Origin: Gerris lacustris
Taxonomy: Eukaryota; Arthropoda; Insecta; Hemiptera; Gerridae
Direction of reading: 5' to 3'
Length of the DNA stretch: 64,000 nucleotides
NCBI GenBank assembly: GCA_951217055.1
Contig: OX578283.1
Coordinates: 63,456,228-63,520,227 of the forward strand
Position numbers and translations under genes: made by a program. This document shows positions 11,320 to 22,331 of this stretch, piece by piece. How positions within the stretch are numbered: the first letter of the stretch is position 1; each line of letters begins with the position of its first letter. The notes below the pieces were generated by a model. The model saw only the letters and a program-made list of their open reading frames with translations, did not search any database and was not told the origin of the DNA.

Positions 11320-11790
11320 TTCTACAAAAAAAAAACCCCATTAAAATGCCAATATCTCCCAAACCGTTAGTCCGATTTTGCTCAAAAAGTATAGGTAAAA
11401 TCTACCATATAGGACACATATTTACCCCAAAAGAAATTGAAATCAAATAATGCCTACTGAAGTTATCGTCGACAGACAGATTTCGTGCTTAAGTGACTGT
11501 AGCTCCGAAACGTCTTGAGCGCCATCAGTTTTTCCGTCCAAAGTTCTAAAAAATTCCGCAAACCGCATCTCGATACGATGTCTTGAAGCGATGTTATAAA
11601 GGATTAAAGTTCCGAACGAACGTACGAACGACCGTACGTACATACATATGTACGCACAGACATACATGCATATGAAACGGATTTTCCTGATACCCCCGGG
11701 TTCGTAAGACTCCTCCTTTACAGAGATCTCGGAATCACGTTTTGGAGGGTATCACCATACTTCCATTTTCATGGAAGTAAAAAAAAATGT
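11320..11790 (+). repeat. SINE-like dispersed repeat with 3' hairpin
   Basis: The segment contains ccgttagtccgattttgctc and a cgtacgaacga/cgtacgtacatac stretch, and ends with the small hairpin acttccattttcatggaagt followed by a run of A. The end structure (hairpin then A-tail) resembles the tail of the 5S-headed repeat ending at 25797. No promoter-like head was recognised. Confidence 0.4.
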
Positions 11791-12418
11791 ATTGGAATAA
11801 AAATTTAAGCAGTTAAAATTTAAATATTTTGGTTTAGTTTTAAGAGTAATTCGTGTCGTCCTTTCACTTGTCTTAAGGTCACTTTTTTTTTATAAAATGC
11901 GCCCGCTGAAGAATTCACACCGACTTTGTTACATAATTAGAATTTTCAAGCCTAAAAGAGAGTTATAAATAATATAGTAATAAAAGTGGTAGAATTGATA
12001 CTAATAAAATACACTTAAGTCCTTACATTACGATCATCTGCTAAATATAATTCCGGATTTATATATATTTAAGTTTCCTTTAATTTATTTTATGTAGCGA
12101 TAAAACTTTGGGCGTCTTTTATCGTTGCATGATTTAGTCTCATTTAAATATCTACATTATATCAAATTTATGTTTTGACTAATAGGAAACTATATTTTAA
12201 AAATTGCAATATCTTGTAGACAGGATATTTCTTTTTTACAAGGAGGGAAGCGAAAAGCCGTATAAAAAGATTTATAAATATTGCTTGGGCGGATAATTTT
12301 ATTATTTATTTATAAAAGATAATTTATTAGAGTAGACTGATGAACGACTGTAAAACTGGTATTAAGGCTTTTGAATCGTTGAGATCATAAAAGAATAAAT
12401 GAGAATGTTAGTTTTTAA

Positions 12419-12423
<5 letters not shown>
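11791..12423. other. Intron stretch with no recognised feature
   Basis: This is AT-rich, with no frame or repeat that I recognise. Confidence 0.45.

Positions 12424-12485
<62 letters not shown>
12424..12485. repeat. (TA)n microsatellite
   Basis: About 60 bp of TA dinucleotides. Confidence 0.95.
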
Positions 12486-12487
<2 letters not shown>

Positions 12488-12489
12488 TG

Positions 12490-13195
12490 TGATAGTTGGT
12501 TATTTTCAAAGTTAGCATTTATTGGAGAGGCTCTTGAATATGAATTAGAGTTATATGCTAATGTACTTGGAAGAGATCATATCCTGAGAGGATTGTACTG
12601 TTGGTGTCCAATTTCGAATTGTATGGCTAGGAACTGGGGCATTAGTGTGTTTGATACACAACTAGGGGCGTTTCCTTGAATGTTGGACAGTGTCCAAGCT
12701 AACCATGTATATGGTTATGTGAGACATAGTATGATATGTTTCCACATTGGAGGGTCCGTGGCATTATACCCTTGTTTCTAAGCGCCTAGCTCGCCCTACC
12801 TCAGGGACTAATGGCCCGGCAGAAAGCCATACTACACACCCCTCTCCCCGTATAGCGGTACAACTGAAAATTGATACACATTACAGGCTGTTTGGGGGAT
12901 GCTTACAGAAACCCCTATACCGATGTTTTCCTTCCTCTTTTACTAACCGATTCCCCTTAAAACAAAACAACATTAATAGCACTGTAGGAAACTGATTTCT
13001 CTGAAATACATATATTTTTTTTACGGAGGGTGGAAATCACATTTAACCTTTTTAAAAGTGAGATGATATTTTACGGTAATCGAATAAATGTCCCTCCCCT
13101 GCTGTCAGCTTTAATCTGTAACTCACGAGATGAAAAAAATATTAGTTATTTATGCACCTAGAGTAGAGGATAATGTAAGATATTATTTCCCGCGT
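12490..13195. other. Unidentified, moderately GC-rich stretch
   Basis: The part at 12740-12990 has higher GC than its surroundings and an 82-codon open frame on the plus strand. The peptide shows no domain, no codon bias and no similarity I can name. I do not call a gene here. Confidence 0.35.
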
Positions 13196-13199
13196 GACT

Positions 13200-13345
13200 G
13201 AGTTGATTCTTGAGGCAAAGCCGAAGGAATCAAGGCAACTAAATCCCGAGGCGAAGCCGAGGTTATTAGGTATCTTAATTCCCGAGGCGAAGCCGAGAGA
13301 TTAATGTCAATTAACGTCTAATTATAGCCCTTGCTATAATTAGAG
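13200..13345. repeat. Three 36-bp palindromic repeats followed by a hairpin
   Basis: The quasi-palindrome cgaggcgaagccgag (first copy tgaggcaaagccgaa) recurs at 13212, 13248 and 13284 with a period of 36 bp. Each copy is framed by complementary arms (such as ttaattccc/gagattaa). A second hairpin follows at about 13319-13342, taattatagc and gctataatta around 4 nt. This style of repeated short GC-rich palindrome is unlike the other repeats here. Confidence 0.75.
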
Positions 13346-13480
13346 ATAATTATATCAAGGGAATAATAATCCATTATTCTCGCGGTACATACAAAATTTT
13401 ATCTCCAGAAAAAGCGCTATATTTAATCAATAAAGAAATCATTTGTATTTCTTTATTAGACGAATTAGATACAAAAATGG
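13318..13480 (+). other. Open stretch with protein-like composition, no start codon
   Basis: Directly after the palindromes the plus strand is open from 13318 into the R1 repeat at 13480. It encodes a segment with HYSRGTYKILSPEKALYLIN followed by KEIICISLLDELDT. There is no ATG and no recognised family. The composition looks like protein, but the stretch is short (about 54 codons before the repeat), so chance is possible. It may be the end of an older coding sequence cut off by the R1 insertion. Confidence 0.3.
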
Positions 13481-15000
13481 ACTGCCAATTAGTGTGGCAC
13501 ATAGCTTCCTCGCATCCTATCATGTACTTTATTGTTATATTAACATTAACGTTATATTACTTTATTGTTTATTGTGTAAAAACTATTGACAGACTGTTGT
13601 GAAATCTGGTCCCCCAGGTACGTAGATAACTTGGAATCTTTCCAGTCAAAATTCTTTAAACTCTTGTTACATCTCCCTCGTAATACACCTTACTATATGC
13701 TTCGAACTGAGTGCGGAGTTCTCACCATACAGTCGAAAATATTTAAATCCATGTCTTCATTTTGGTTGAAAGTACTTGCCATGGATGCTAATCGCTTGCC
13801 AAGAATCTGCCTTAACAGACTATATGAACTAGACGCCAGTAACAGAAACATTGTAGATTTGAACTGGGCCTTACAGTATAAAATCTTGCTTTATAGTATA
13901 AATCGTCCTGACGCATTCACAACAAACTTGGATCTCTTCAAAAGCAGCTACAACGCTCTTATCACCTCGTACAATAACCACGAATTCTCTAAAGACATTG
14001 AAAAAATTCTCAACAGTGCTTACTCTCCAGACTACCGTATAAATTGCATGTTCTGCTCATAAGGCGAATCATATCTACACTACAGAGTAAATATTAATGT
14101 ATTAAGATGTTTCTCTTAAACTGATAAGGCTGTATGTAGGTAAACAAAAATACACTTTGAATTCCACTGAAATCTGTCCCCTCTGTAAAATTTACCCTGA
14201 TTGCCTATCCCACTTTCTGTTTGAATGTCCAAATACCGCAACCCTAAGAGAAAAATATATTGAACCTTTCGGTCCCGAAACTGATAAAACTAACTTTTTC
14301 TACGATATGACCCAATCCAGATTAATTTTTTTGTACCAGTACACAATACAAGCATTGTAAAAGAGGAATTTGATTGATTTTTAAGATACAACTGTATTTT
14401 ATTTTATTTTTATTTATGATGTTTTTTATTTTTATATCTGTAACAACAACTCCTTGCAGAAAAAATGTATTTTTTTTTAGCAAATAAAGAATTTAATTTA
14501 ATTTAATTTAACACTATTGACAGATTTTAGCGATCTTTAACACTTCATAGCGGTGTCGCTGTAGGTTTTACTAAAAAAAATTGTATTAAAAAAAAGTGTT
14601 TGTCTCATTGAACAGATGAAGTTTTATTTTTTCCCCAACCTAAAATTTCAATTTTAAATTTGAAGTTCACGTTTAAGCGAGCGTTGCACGTGAACGCTTG
14701 GACGAATAACGTTGTCCAACTAACTCGTCCTGAGCATTGGTGAAATGAACATTTCTACCAAATTTCATCAAAATCGGTCGACATTTACTCAAGTTATCGT
14801 CGCACATTTCATGATTCGCGGACACACAGACCAACAGACAGACAAACAGACAGACTGACACACACAGAACCAAGAAGGTTCCCTGATGTCTGAAACGGAT
14901 TTCTGTCTTGGATTTTTTGAAATCGAAGACCTAAAAAATGTTGGTTCTTCAGAACGATCACATAGCTTCCGTTACCTTCGGCAAGCTCAGAAGCAAAATG
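13480..15000 (-). repeat. Dispersed repeat R1, copy interrupted by a LINE fragment
   Basis: One end is gactgccaattagtgtggca (from 13480). The other is the complement of the cttaccgaaggtaacggaag type, near 14960-14995. Without the insert at 13594-14512 it is about 590 bp and aligns in reverse with the uninterrupted copy at 30882-31423. The core contains cgagcgttgcacgtgaacgc, shared with family R2. Short reading frames in it are incidental. Confidence 0.8.
13594..14512 (+). pseudogene. 5'-truncated non-LTR retrotransposon (LINE) fragment with target duplication
   Basis: The insert is flanked by the 12-bp duplication actattgacaga (13582-13593 and 14513-14524) and begins directly in coding sequence: DCCEIW then LESFQSKFFKLLLHLPRNTP and YMLRTECG. 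This is the region after the palm of a LINE reverse transcriptase. A frameshift near 14063 follows, and then the C-terminal zinc-binding motif CPLCKIYPDCLSHFLFECP (about 14172-14230). The 3' end has aataaag and a short attta-type tandem tail. Truncation at the 5' end with a tail and target duplication is the usual signature of target-primed reverse transcription. The family is an APE-type LINE, with the clade uncertain. Confidence 0.8.
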
Positions 15001-15004
15001 CTGG

Positions 15005-16160
15005 TATGTAATTGACTAAAGTATTCCATTACTTAGCATGACCAATTTAATTAATATTTAATGCAATTCTTTAAGTAATAATATGAGATAGCTAATTAAT
15101 ATTTAAAATCATTCATTCGATTAACTTTTACTACTTTATATTTAATTTTAATAACAGTTAAAAGTAAGCAAATAATTTAATAATCTAACAATTATTTTAA
15201 AAGATCTAAATTTAATATTTAAATTGTAAATAATAAATTAATAAATGTTTCAGGTTTGAAAAAAAAAAATAATATAAAAGCAAATGTATTAGCTTTTTTA
15301 ATTTTAACCCCTGAAGACACAAAAGAAAAAGAATATATTTATAAAATTATTAGATAAGAACACTTAGCGGCATCGCTTGCTTCTAAACGATCTCTTCTGC
15401 GAATGAATGTGTCCTGCTGTTTTTCACATTCTTCTGTGCTGATTTACTAACGAATCAAAAGGGATTTTCAATTTCACTAGAAAGGGGATATCCCTGATCA
15501 TCCTGCTATATTGATTAAATCTAAATCCAACAAAAGCCGCTCAGTTTGTTTCATATCGTTCCTTCATTTATATTTTTAAATTAAAAAAACAAAAACAAAC
15601 AAACAATGAATCAATATCAATATTTACCCTCTCACAACCAAAATTCAGATCTATAAACGAATTATAGAAACTCCCCCCCCCCCCCCCCCCCCTATTGTTT
15701 ATGGTCCTTTTTAAGGCCCAAAAAACTTTAGTTTTATGGGCTAGTAGTATTCAATACCTGTTTATAATTTTGAAGCCCCTTCTTTAGCTCAGTTTTTAAA
15801 TGGTGCTCTTTAACATTTTTATGGATAAGCAATTTTGTTTCCGAGCTTACCGAAGGTAACGGAAGTTATATTATCGCTCTTAAGAACTAAAAATTTTTGT
15901 CCCCGATTTCCAATATTGAAATCTGTTTTAGACATAAGAGAACAATTTTGGTTCCGTAATTTTTGAGAACCAATATATAACAAAAACTACTCGTAGATTT
16001 TTGTTACATCTTTTCATACAATTTTGCTACATTGATACTTTAATTTATGTGTAAAATAACAACCATTTCTACTGATTTTAAAACAGGGGAATATTAAATA
16101 AATTTTACAATATTAGGTTGTAAACACAATTTAAAATGCTGTCTCCATAACAGGGCGTCA
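15005..16160. other. Intron stretch; poly-C run and R1 end fragment only
   Basis: This is AT-rich. It contains a 20-nt poly-C run at 15673-15692 and, at 15840-15960, an R1 end (cgagcttaccgaaggtaacg) followed by the typical ttccaatattgaaatctgtt part. Nothing else was recognised. Confidence 0.55.
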
Positions 16161-16179
16161 ATACTTATCTAAAAGATTA

Positions 16180-16668
16180 GGGAGCCAGCGTGGCCGAGCG
16201 GCTTAAGGCGCTCTCTCAGCTATCAATAAGTCGAGGCGACTCGAGGTGTTGGTTCGATCCCCGGCCATGATACTCTGAATTGCATCTATGAATCACGGAC
16301 GGTGCAGGGCGAGGGACACCCCCTATGGGGCACTCTTCCCCCACTCTTTAATGTTGGATTGATGTGGGTCCGATCCGTGTCATGATGATGTGATTTGTAT
16401 CTATGGTTCGAGGACGGAGCAGGGTGAGGGACACCCCCTATGAGACACTCTTCCCCCACTCTTTGGCGCTCGCTGATATAGCTTACTAATACTAATGACC
16501 ACACCATACTCGCTTCGGAGGTACAATGTACAAATGTATGAAGTAGCTGGAACTCTCCACCACGGGGCGTAAAAAGGGCCTAAGTGATGGCCTAATTGCA
16601 AGGTTCGAACAAGTGGTTCGTCCTACCAGTTCTAGTAGGAAGCACTAGACTACTACTACTACTATTAC
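16180..16668 (+). mobile_element. Complete tRNA-derived SINE, 489 bp, with 14-bp target duplication
   Basis: The element is flanked by identical tatctaaaagatta copies (16166-16179 and 16669-16682). Its head has an A box (gtggccgagcgg) and a B box (ggttcgatcccc) of an internal RNA polymerase III promoter, resembling a Leu- or Ser-type tRNA. The acceptor stem does not pair, so it is not a functional tRNA gene. The body holds two direct copies of an 80-bp segment (about 16267-16348 and 16383-16464, both with agggacaccccctatg). The 3' tail is a tact/act microsatellite. The long exact duplication suggests a fairly young insertion. Confidence 0.88.
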
Positions 16669-16689
16669 TATCTAAAAGATTAATTTTAA

Positions 16690-18600
16690 ATGACTATTGT
16701 ATAAAGACAACAATTTAAATAACTACACATTACACGTTAACTAATAAATAAAAATTTCAAAATAAACAATAATCGTAATACCTACAATTATTTTTTTTAA
16801 GTGAAATTAGGTATAATTTCCCTGGTGTATTTTTGTAAGCGAATGTTTTAAGGTTCTAGATGAAGAGTGCATTTTAAATATGTTTCTTGCTTCTCCTGTG
16901 CCATAAGTTAATGGAACTAACCACCTTTTATTGACATGAATATTTGAATATGAATGAACCGGAGAAGAGATATTGAGCTTTTATTCGTAATAAGAGTGTT
17001 GAGTTAGTAGCAGAACTAAAGAGATGAGACAGTGGCAACAATTTTGTTGGGTGTCCGCAGCCTCACTTGGAGAGGGAACTAGGCGTGCCGCACAACTTGC
17101 TCTTTAGGTTAAGCAACTGAATTATTGAGAGATTCTGTTCGTACCCCATCGCAGGCTACTAATATTGAATTTAGTTAGATGGGAGAGGCCTCTCAGAACT
17201 CGGTTATAGCGGTGGAGGACCAAAACCCTTCCGTCTAATTACTTGGATTGGGAAACGCTTTTCGGGGTTTTCCCTAGAGGCACTCTTGGAAGGAACTCTT
17301 AACGGAAGAAAGGCCTCTTTTGTCTTCCAATTTTAATGTTTTGTCGTAAATCGACGCTAGGTTTACAAGAGGGGAGGAATAGTTCATGGGGTCGTGGATG
17401 GAGGACGCAATTTGCATTTAAGGGTTTAGTGAGAGGAAAGTGATGGTACGAACTAGTTTGAATTTACAAACGGTTTTGTTTCCTGAAAGGATGGAATGGG
17501 GAAATAGAGTAAGAGGGGGTTTCCTCCTTGAAAATCTACTAGTACAAGAGACTAAGTCTTGTATTTCCACATTTCAACCGGATCTAAATCCTAAACAACA
17601 AAAAAAGAAAATAAAACATTATTGCACATAGCGATAAGAAAAATAGAAAACACAAGAGATAGGATAAAAATGAGAATTGATCTGTCTCAACCGACGACAA
17701 ATATTATCTTTCGCCTCGTGAAATACATAGAACATGTTTCGAATATGAAACAAGGGATATTAAATCTCTTCTAGAGTACCCTAGGAGAGATTCTCGTCAA
17801 TTTCCTTTAGATATGACATCGTGGTGTGTTTAATACTAGAAACATATCATGTTTTACTCTCCTCATAAAGCAAAACAAAAGCAATGAATAAGGAAACAAT
17901 TCCAAATAATTCATATGTTTTTAACAAACGGAATATGTAGTACGTATATATTATGTATATCAATAATCATTTAGTTATTTTTTATTGCTTTATTATTCTT
18001 CTGCTTTGACGCGGTCTGTAGTTTTATGATACAAAGTTTATTATACAATTTATAAATAAAAATCCCGTAAAGTACTTCCTAGCAAGCTACTAAAAGGGTT
18101 TCTTCGGTCATAAATATTCATATTTCCTACATTGTTTTTTTTTTTTTTTTTTTTTTTTTCGTACTAAAAAAATCTATAATTAGTTTAAAATTGGTGGAGT
18201 AAGGTGTTCATAATTATCCTTTAGCATTTTGAGTAGGTACTAATTTGGTTATTTTAGGGAAAACATTACCGCAATTTTGAAAAATGATACATATTTATTT
18301 GTAATCTATTCTTCAATACCTTTAAAATGGTACCCTCTTAAAAATTACAAAACATGCAAATTTTGGGACCTTATGGTTACTCACACCTAAAATTTGACTT
18401 TTTTTAAAATTTACTCCCGGAAATATCATTGGCACACAGAGATGTATATGTATATATTTTTCCCCAGTTTTAGACCTGTAACAGGTTTAACAGAACAGTT
18501 CTTATGTGGTAGCGAGGGACATTTTTTGGGAGGGTTTCTTGTGGTATTTTCGAAGGAATTTGGAAACGCGATTTATATTTGTCATCTACTTTTCCATAAC
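16690..18600. other. Intron stretch, mostly unrecognised
   Basis: The part at 17030-17570 is GC-richer than the rest and has a 63-codon open frame at 17440, but I recognise no motif in it. A 26-nt poly-T run lies at 18135-18160. No exon of the receptor was found here. Confidence 0.4.
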
Positions 18601-18639
18601 TTTAAATTATAAACCATTCAAAAATTACAAAAAATAAAT

Positions 18640-18862
18640 GATTTTGCGATCTGTTCATAATGGCTCGCTGGTCGAAAAAAGTTCCGAGTTGTGAAATTTG
18701 CAGCATGTTTCTTGTTTTTTGGCAAACAAAATTTTATTTTTTTCACCAAATATCCAATCTCCTGGTACAATAGGTCGTGAGATATGAGCCAAGATGTGAC
18801 GGACGGACGGACGAGCAACCAAAAGCATAAGGGTTTCTAGGATGATCTCGAGACCCTAAAAA
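18640..18862 (+). repeat. Dispersed repeat family R7, copy 1
   Basis: The 3' part (18766-18860) matches 21038-21135 in the same orientation. Shared motifs are acaataggtcg.gagatatga, ccaagatgtgacggacgg and the end ctcgagaccctaaa. It is non-coding. Confidence 0.65.
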
Positions 18863-19577
18863 AAATAAAAATACGATGGAATACTTATAAAACTAAATAG
18901 ATAGTGTTTTATTTGAAGTATGATTATCATTTATACTATCATAATTGTTATATTTTATTTATATTATCCAGAAATGTTATGCTTTATAAATGTCCTGATC
19001 GACAATAGTTCCAGAGCTTAAGGATAGTCACTTTACTTGTCTGATGATGCGGTCATTAGTGTGGTACATGTATTAACTCTTGGTTAGATGTGTTCATCAA
19101 AGTTAATCCAGGGAACCGAACTAACTTATTCTTATTTACGATTTCTTTTGATTCGATCAACATAACATAAAGTTTATGCTGAGCAGATCGGACATTTTTG
19201 GCATGAATACGATTGATCATTAGTGCGAAACATGGCTCACCTCTTAGAGGCTCGAATAATTTCCAAAATGTATCCGCGTTTGGACTTCAGTTTCATACGA
19301 GTTGCGAGACCATGATTAGAGTTGAATTGGATCTCTTATGAGTTATAGATGAAGCGCACATTAAGACGTAGGCAGGAAAGCGCTTTTTTTTCAACTGTTG
19401 AAATATTCGAGACAGTGTGAATTGAGATCTACTGGTGTCGTGTAGGCTACATGTGTTAGCGTTGTACTGCCCTACTTTGTTCTGCGTTTCAATTTGCGTG
19501 GTTTTGTATAGTTCTGCGGCAAAAATTAGATTTGTTTTTTCTGTCATACAGCAAACTCATATCTAAGCTTTCTTCGT

Positions 19578-19743
19578 AGAAGGAACAATGGTCTTGAAAT
19601 TTAATAAAAATGTAGAGGAATAGAACATGGCTAGGATAATCTACTTAGTAAAAGTCTTAAGACGATAAGTTGGGACCCTGCCATATTCTTGCCATGTACT
19701 CTTCCTCTACATTTTTTATAAATTTCAAGGCAATTGTTTCTTC
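19578..19743. repeat. Imperfect inverted repeat just upstream of a receptor exon
   Basis: The left arm (agaaggaacaatggtcttga to about 19632) pairs with the right arm ending caaggcaattgtttcttct, including aatgtagaggaa against ttcctctacatt and catggc against gccatg. The right arm ends 93 bp before the exon at 19837. It looks like a MITE-type foldback. A strong intronic hairpin this close to a splice acceptor could affect splicing, which is inference. Confidence 0.7.
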
Positions 19744-19836
19744 TATAGTTAGGCAAAATTTCTTGCCCAAAAAAATCCAATAGTCAAGGTGATTTACTGT
19801 GGTAAATTAATTCTAGATAATAATTTTCTGTTGCAG

Positions 19837-20001
19837 GATATGGAAACGTTCGATTTAGAAGATTTCAAATATAACTCCGTGAACATGACTGCATATAGAC
19901 TGGTAGATGTGGGAGATTCAAGAGTAGAGGAAGTGCTCAGACAAATGGAGAGATTCCAGCCCATAGGACATGCCATCCTAAACAGATCTGGTGTCATACA
20001 G
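19837..20001 (+). CDS. Exon of kainate-type ionotropic glutamate receptor (amino-terminal domain)
   Basis: This 165-nt exon (55 codons, phase 0 at both ends) is preceded by a branch/pyrimidine region ending ttttctgttgcag and followed by the 5' splice site gtatgt. It begins DMETFDLEDFKYNSVNMTAY and continues RLVDVGDSRVEEVLRQMERF. That follows directly on the exon ending at 2861 and matches the FTTLD...YR.SGVNMTGFR(I/L) and later MERLQ segments of kainate receptors. NMT is a potential N-glycosylation site. The exon ends GVIQ, just before the (A/T)..ALMYDAV segment of the family, which I did not find downstream. The protein would be an extracellular part of a synaptic glutamate-gated channel. 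Insect genomes carry several kainate-type paralogues, and this fragment cannot separate them. Confidence 0.88.
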
Positions 20002-20655
20002 GTATGTATATGTTAAAAAAGTTGGTTTTGACATTTATCATTTTTTGAAATCAGAAGTTTGTTTAGGTAAAGTGGAGTGGCTTCGATGGAGTTGACAAAA
20101 TTTTAGATGGAAATTTTCAGATGGGCGGTCCGGTTCCAGGTTCCATTCAGTCAATAGCTACCTCTACCACCTTTTCACAGGCTTTTTCATATAAGGAAAC
20201 AGGAAAATCGGGTCCGAGGGAGAAAATTAAATTGTCAGTTAAAGGGTCAAGTTGTTAGAACTGGCGTTCCCCATGTTGCTACCCTAAGTTGGATGAGAAT
20301 TCCATCTGACTGTCATATCTGGTTTCTCCTTTAAAACGTGAGCAAGTTTACATGACACGTTTTTGGGACAAGGAGGCAACCCGAACGGATCGGATTTACT
20401 CGCCTCTTTAAATTCATATTTCCTTTTATGTTTTCAGGTGAAACCATATCTTTTGGAGTGTATAGTTAGATGATTAACTCCATCAGCATTAAAACGACTT
20501 TTTGTCGTAGAAATAAGTTTTGAATTGATGCATCTATATTTTAGCCATCATTACTTTTTCAATATATACATTCCTTTAAGGATAACTTATAGACATTAGC
20601 TATTATTTATGATTTCTTGGAACGTCGTAGTTTAATATAAATATAGATAAATTGT
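20002..20655. other. Intron stretch with no recognised feature
   Basis: It follows the exon's gtatgt splice donor. No further exon, repeat family or RNA gene is recognised. Confidence 0.5.
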
Positions 20656-20661
20656 ATAGAT

Positions 20662-20781
20662 AAATTGTTGTTATAGAGACTTTTACTTGAATTAATAGTA
20701 GAAAATAACGTTGTACTTGGCTACAAGTACAACGTTATTTTCTACTATTAATGCAAGTAAAAGTCTCTATAACATCAATTT
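20662..20781. repeat. Near-perfect 120-bp palindrome
   Basis: Arms of 58 nt surround the 4-nt loop gcta (20720-20723) with two mismatches; the inner arm contains agaaaataacgttgtacttg. Short atagat/atacaat repeats extend it on the right. It resembles a foldback MITE. Such a structure would extrude as a cruciform or give a strong RNA hairpin. Confidence 0.9.
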
Positions 20782-21037
20782 ATTTATACAATCGTATAGA
20801 TCTATACAATAGGTATAGATCTATACAATCGTATATTCGTCGAGTATAAAACATATACGTTATTATATTTTGAAATAACATTCTTTTATTTCTTATCCTG
20901 GTCTGTAATCAAATAAAAAAATTTAGGTGGAAGTCCTCAAATATCAAACAAAAAATTAAAGGCTTCCTGGTTCGATCCCTCGAGGGGTCACAATGTTTTT
21001 TATCGGTAATAACAGCAAGAACAATTAATTTTTTCTA

Positions 21038-21135
21038 GCTACAATAGGTCGGGAGATATGATCCAAGATGTGACGGACGGACGAACTACCAAATCGATCA
21101 ATAAGTTTGTAGGATGACCTCGAAACCCTAAACAT
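21038..21135 (+). repeat. Dispersed repeat family R7, copy 2
   Basis: It shares ccaagatgtgacggacgg and the end ctcgaaaccctaaa with 18766-18860. Confidence 0.65.
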
Positions 21136-21338
21136 GGCGAAAATAGAGATTTTTAATGATTTTAGAGAAGTAGCATCACTTAGTTAACATTTTAATCTTG
21201 TATTTCTTTAGAAATTGGTATCTCGGAATTGTGGTATTTCTTTTAAAAAATCCACGTTTGTTCATTCATAAATGATGCAGGATAGCTTACACGTAAGCAA
21301 AATAGACTCAATAAATACATATAATTTGTTAAGAGATA

Positions 21339-22331
21339 GGGGAGAGTCGGACAAAACCGGGTACCTAATCTGTAATCTTTAATAAAATCATTGCTATTAG
21401 TAACAGATCAACAAATCAAAGTTTATCAGTTGCCTTATTCATTCATTTATACCATATTATTCTTTTGTTGCTTTAATATTAACACAATATTTTTAATAAT
21501 TTTTTTTTAATCACCAGGTACAAAAACCTGGTTTTACCCCACCAGTGGGGTAAAACCAGGTCCTCATTTATATCAATGCAAAACAACTCTAACTTTAAAA
21601 ATCTTTATTACAAACAGTTTAATAAGACTTAAAATTGACATATTAAGTCGACATATAAGTATTGTTAAAAAAAATCCTTAAAACAGTTTTGTCCTTAACT
21701 GAGTTTAGAACAAATGTCGCACACAAGAGAATCGTCCTCTTCTTCTGCATTAGTACACTCATATAAGTCCAACTGCGACAGGAAATACATTTAATCCACC
21801 CTTCTTTTGATCGAGATAGAGTGCATACATAACTTGATGCATTGCAAAGTATGCAAGCTTCCTCAGAGCTGTCTTCATCTGAATTAATTTTACATAATTT
21901 CCTAAAGTGGAGGGCAAAACAGGGTACCCGGTTTTACCCCATACCTTGGTACCCGGTTTAACCCAACAGTTACTTGTTGTGTTCAATATGGCGTTGATAG
22001 GTTAGGCGTCGCTCTAGGTCTACGAAAAGAGAATAAAAATATCTAGTAAAATATGCTTAATTAAAGTGTGCACTTATCTCTTTCTTGAGAAAATGTTATA
22101 GCAATTGAAACTCAGTAGACAAATGCAACAACATTAAAAACTTTTACACTAAAAACTTTAAACAAATTTCTGAGTATGAAAATACGTGGCACCGATGCTG
22201 TTTTTCTCTCCAACGGCATGGAATGGCTACCGCTAATAGTTTTATTGTTTACCGGTAGATAGGATCACTAATCAGGGAGATATCGAGGTACCCGGTTTTA
22301 CCCGCCTACCCGGTTTTGTCCGACTCTCCCC
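21339..22331. mobile_element. Non-autonomous pogo-like element with perfect 25-bp TIRs
   Basis: The termini begin ggggagagtcggacaaaacc and are perfect inverted repeats of 25 bp, flanked by TA on both sides (21337-21338 and 22332-22333), the target site of Tc1/mariner/pogo elements. A motif related to the TIR, acccggttttacccc, recurs several times inside (21530-21560, 21900-21970, 22285-22310). One occurrence is a palindrome (ctggttttacccc...ggggtaaaaccag). A transposase C-terminal zinc-motif remnant lies in the interior on the minus strand. The 993-bp length is too short for a full transposase. Confidence 0.85.
21690..21900 (-). pseudogene. Remnant of transposase C-terminal zinc-binding tail (pogo/Tigger-like)
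   Basis: On the minus strand one frame gives INSDEDSSEEACILCNASS, then SKEGWIKCISCRSW. A frameshift later it reads YECTNAEEEDDSLVCDIC. The order CxxC ... GWIKCxxC..W.Y..C ... VCDIC is the PHD-like zinc finger found at the end of many insect pogo/Tigger-type DDE transposases. Both the frameshift and an upstream deletion make it non-functional. It places the host element in the pogo group. Confidence 0.6.

Noticed and set aside
12747..12995. 82-codon frame as a gene or exon
   Set aside because: No recognised motif, no splice context matching the receptor, and no supporting conservation within the window.
16190..16262. Functional tRNA gene (Leu/Ser type)
   Set aside because: A and B boxes are good but the acceptor stem does not pair and the region is the head of a 489-bp SINE with target duplication.
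16981..17640. LTR retrotransposon or gene in the GC-richer patch
   Set aside because: No terminal repeats, primer-binding site or protein motif could be identified; left as unrecognised.
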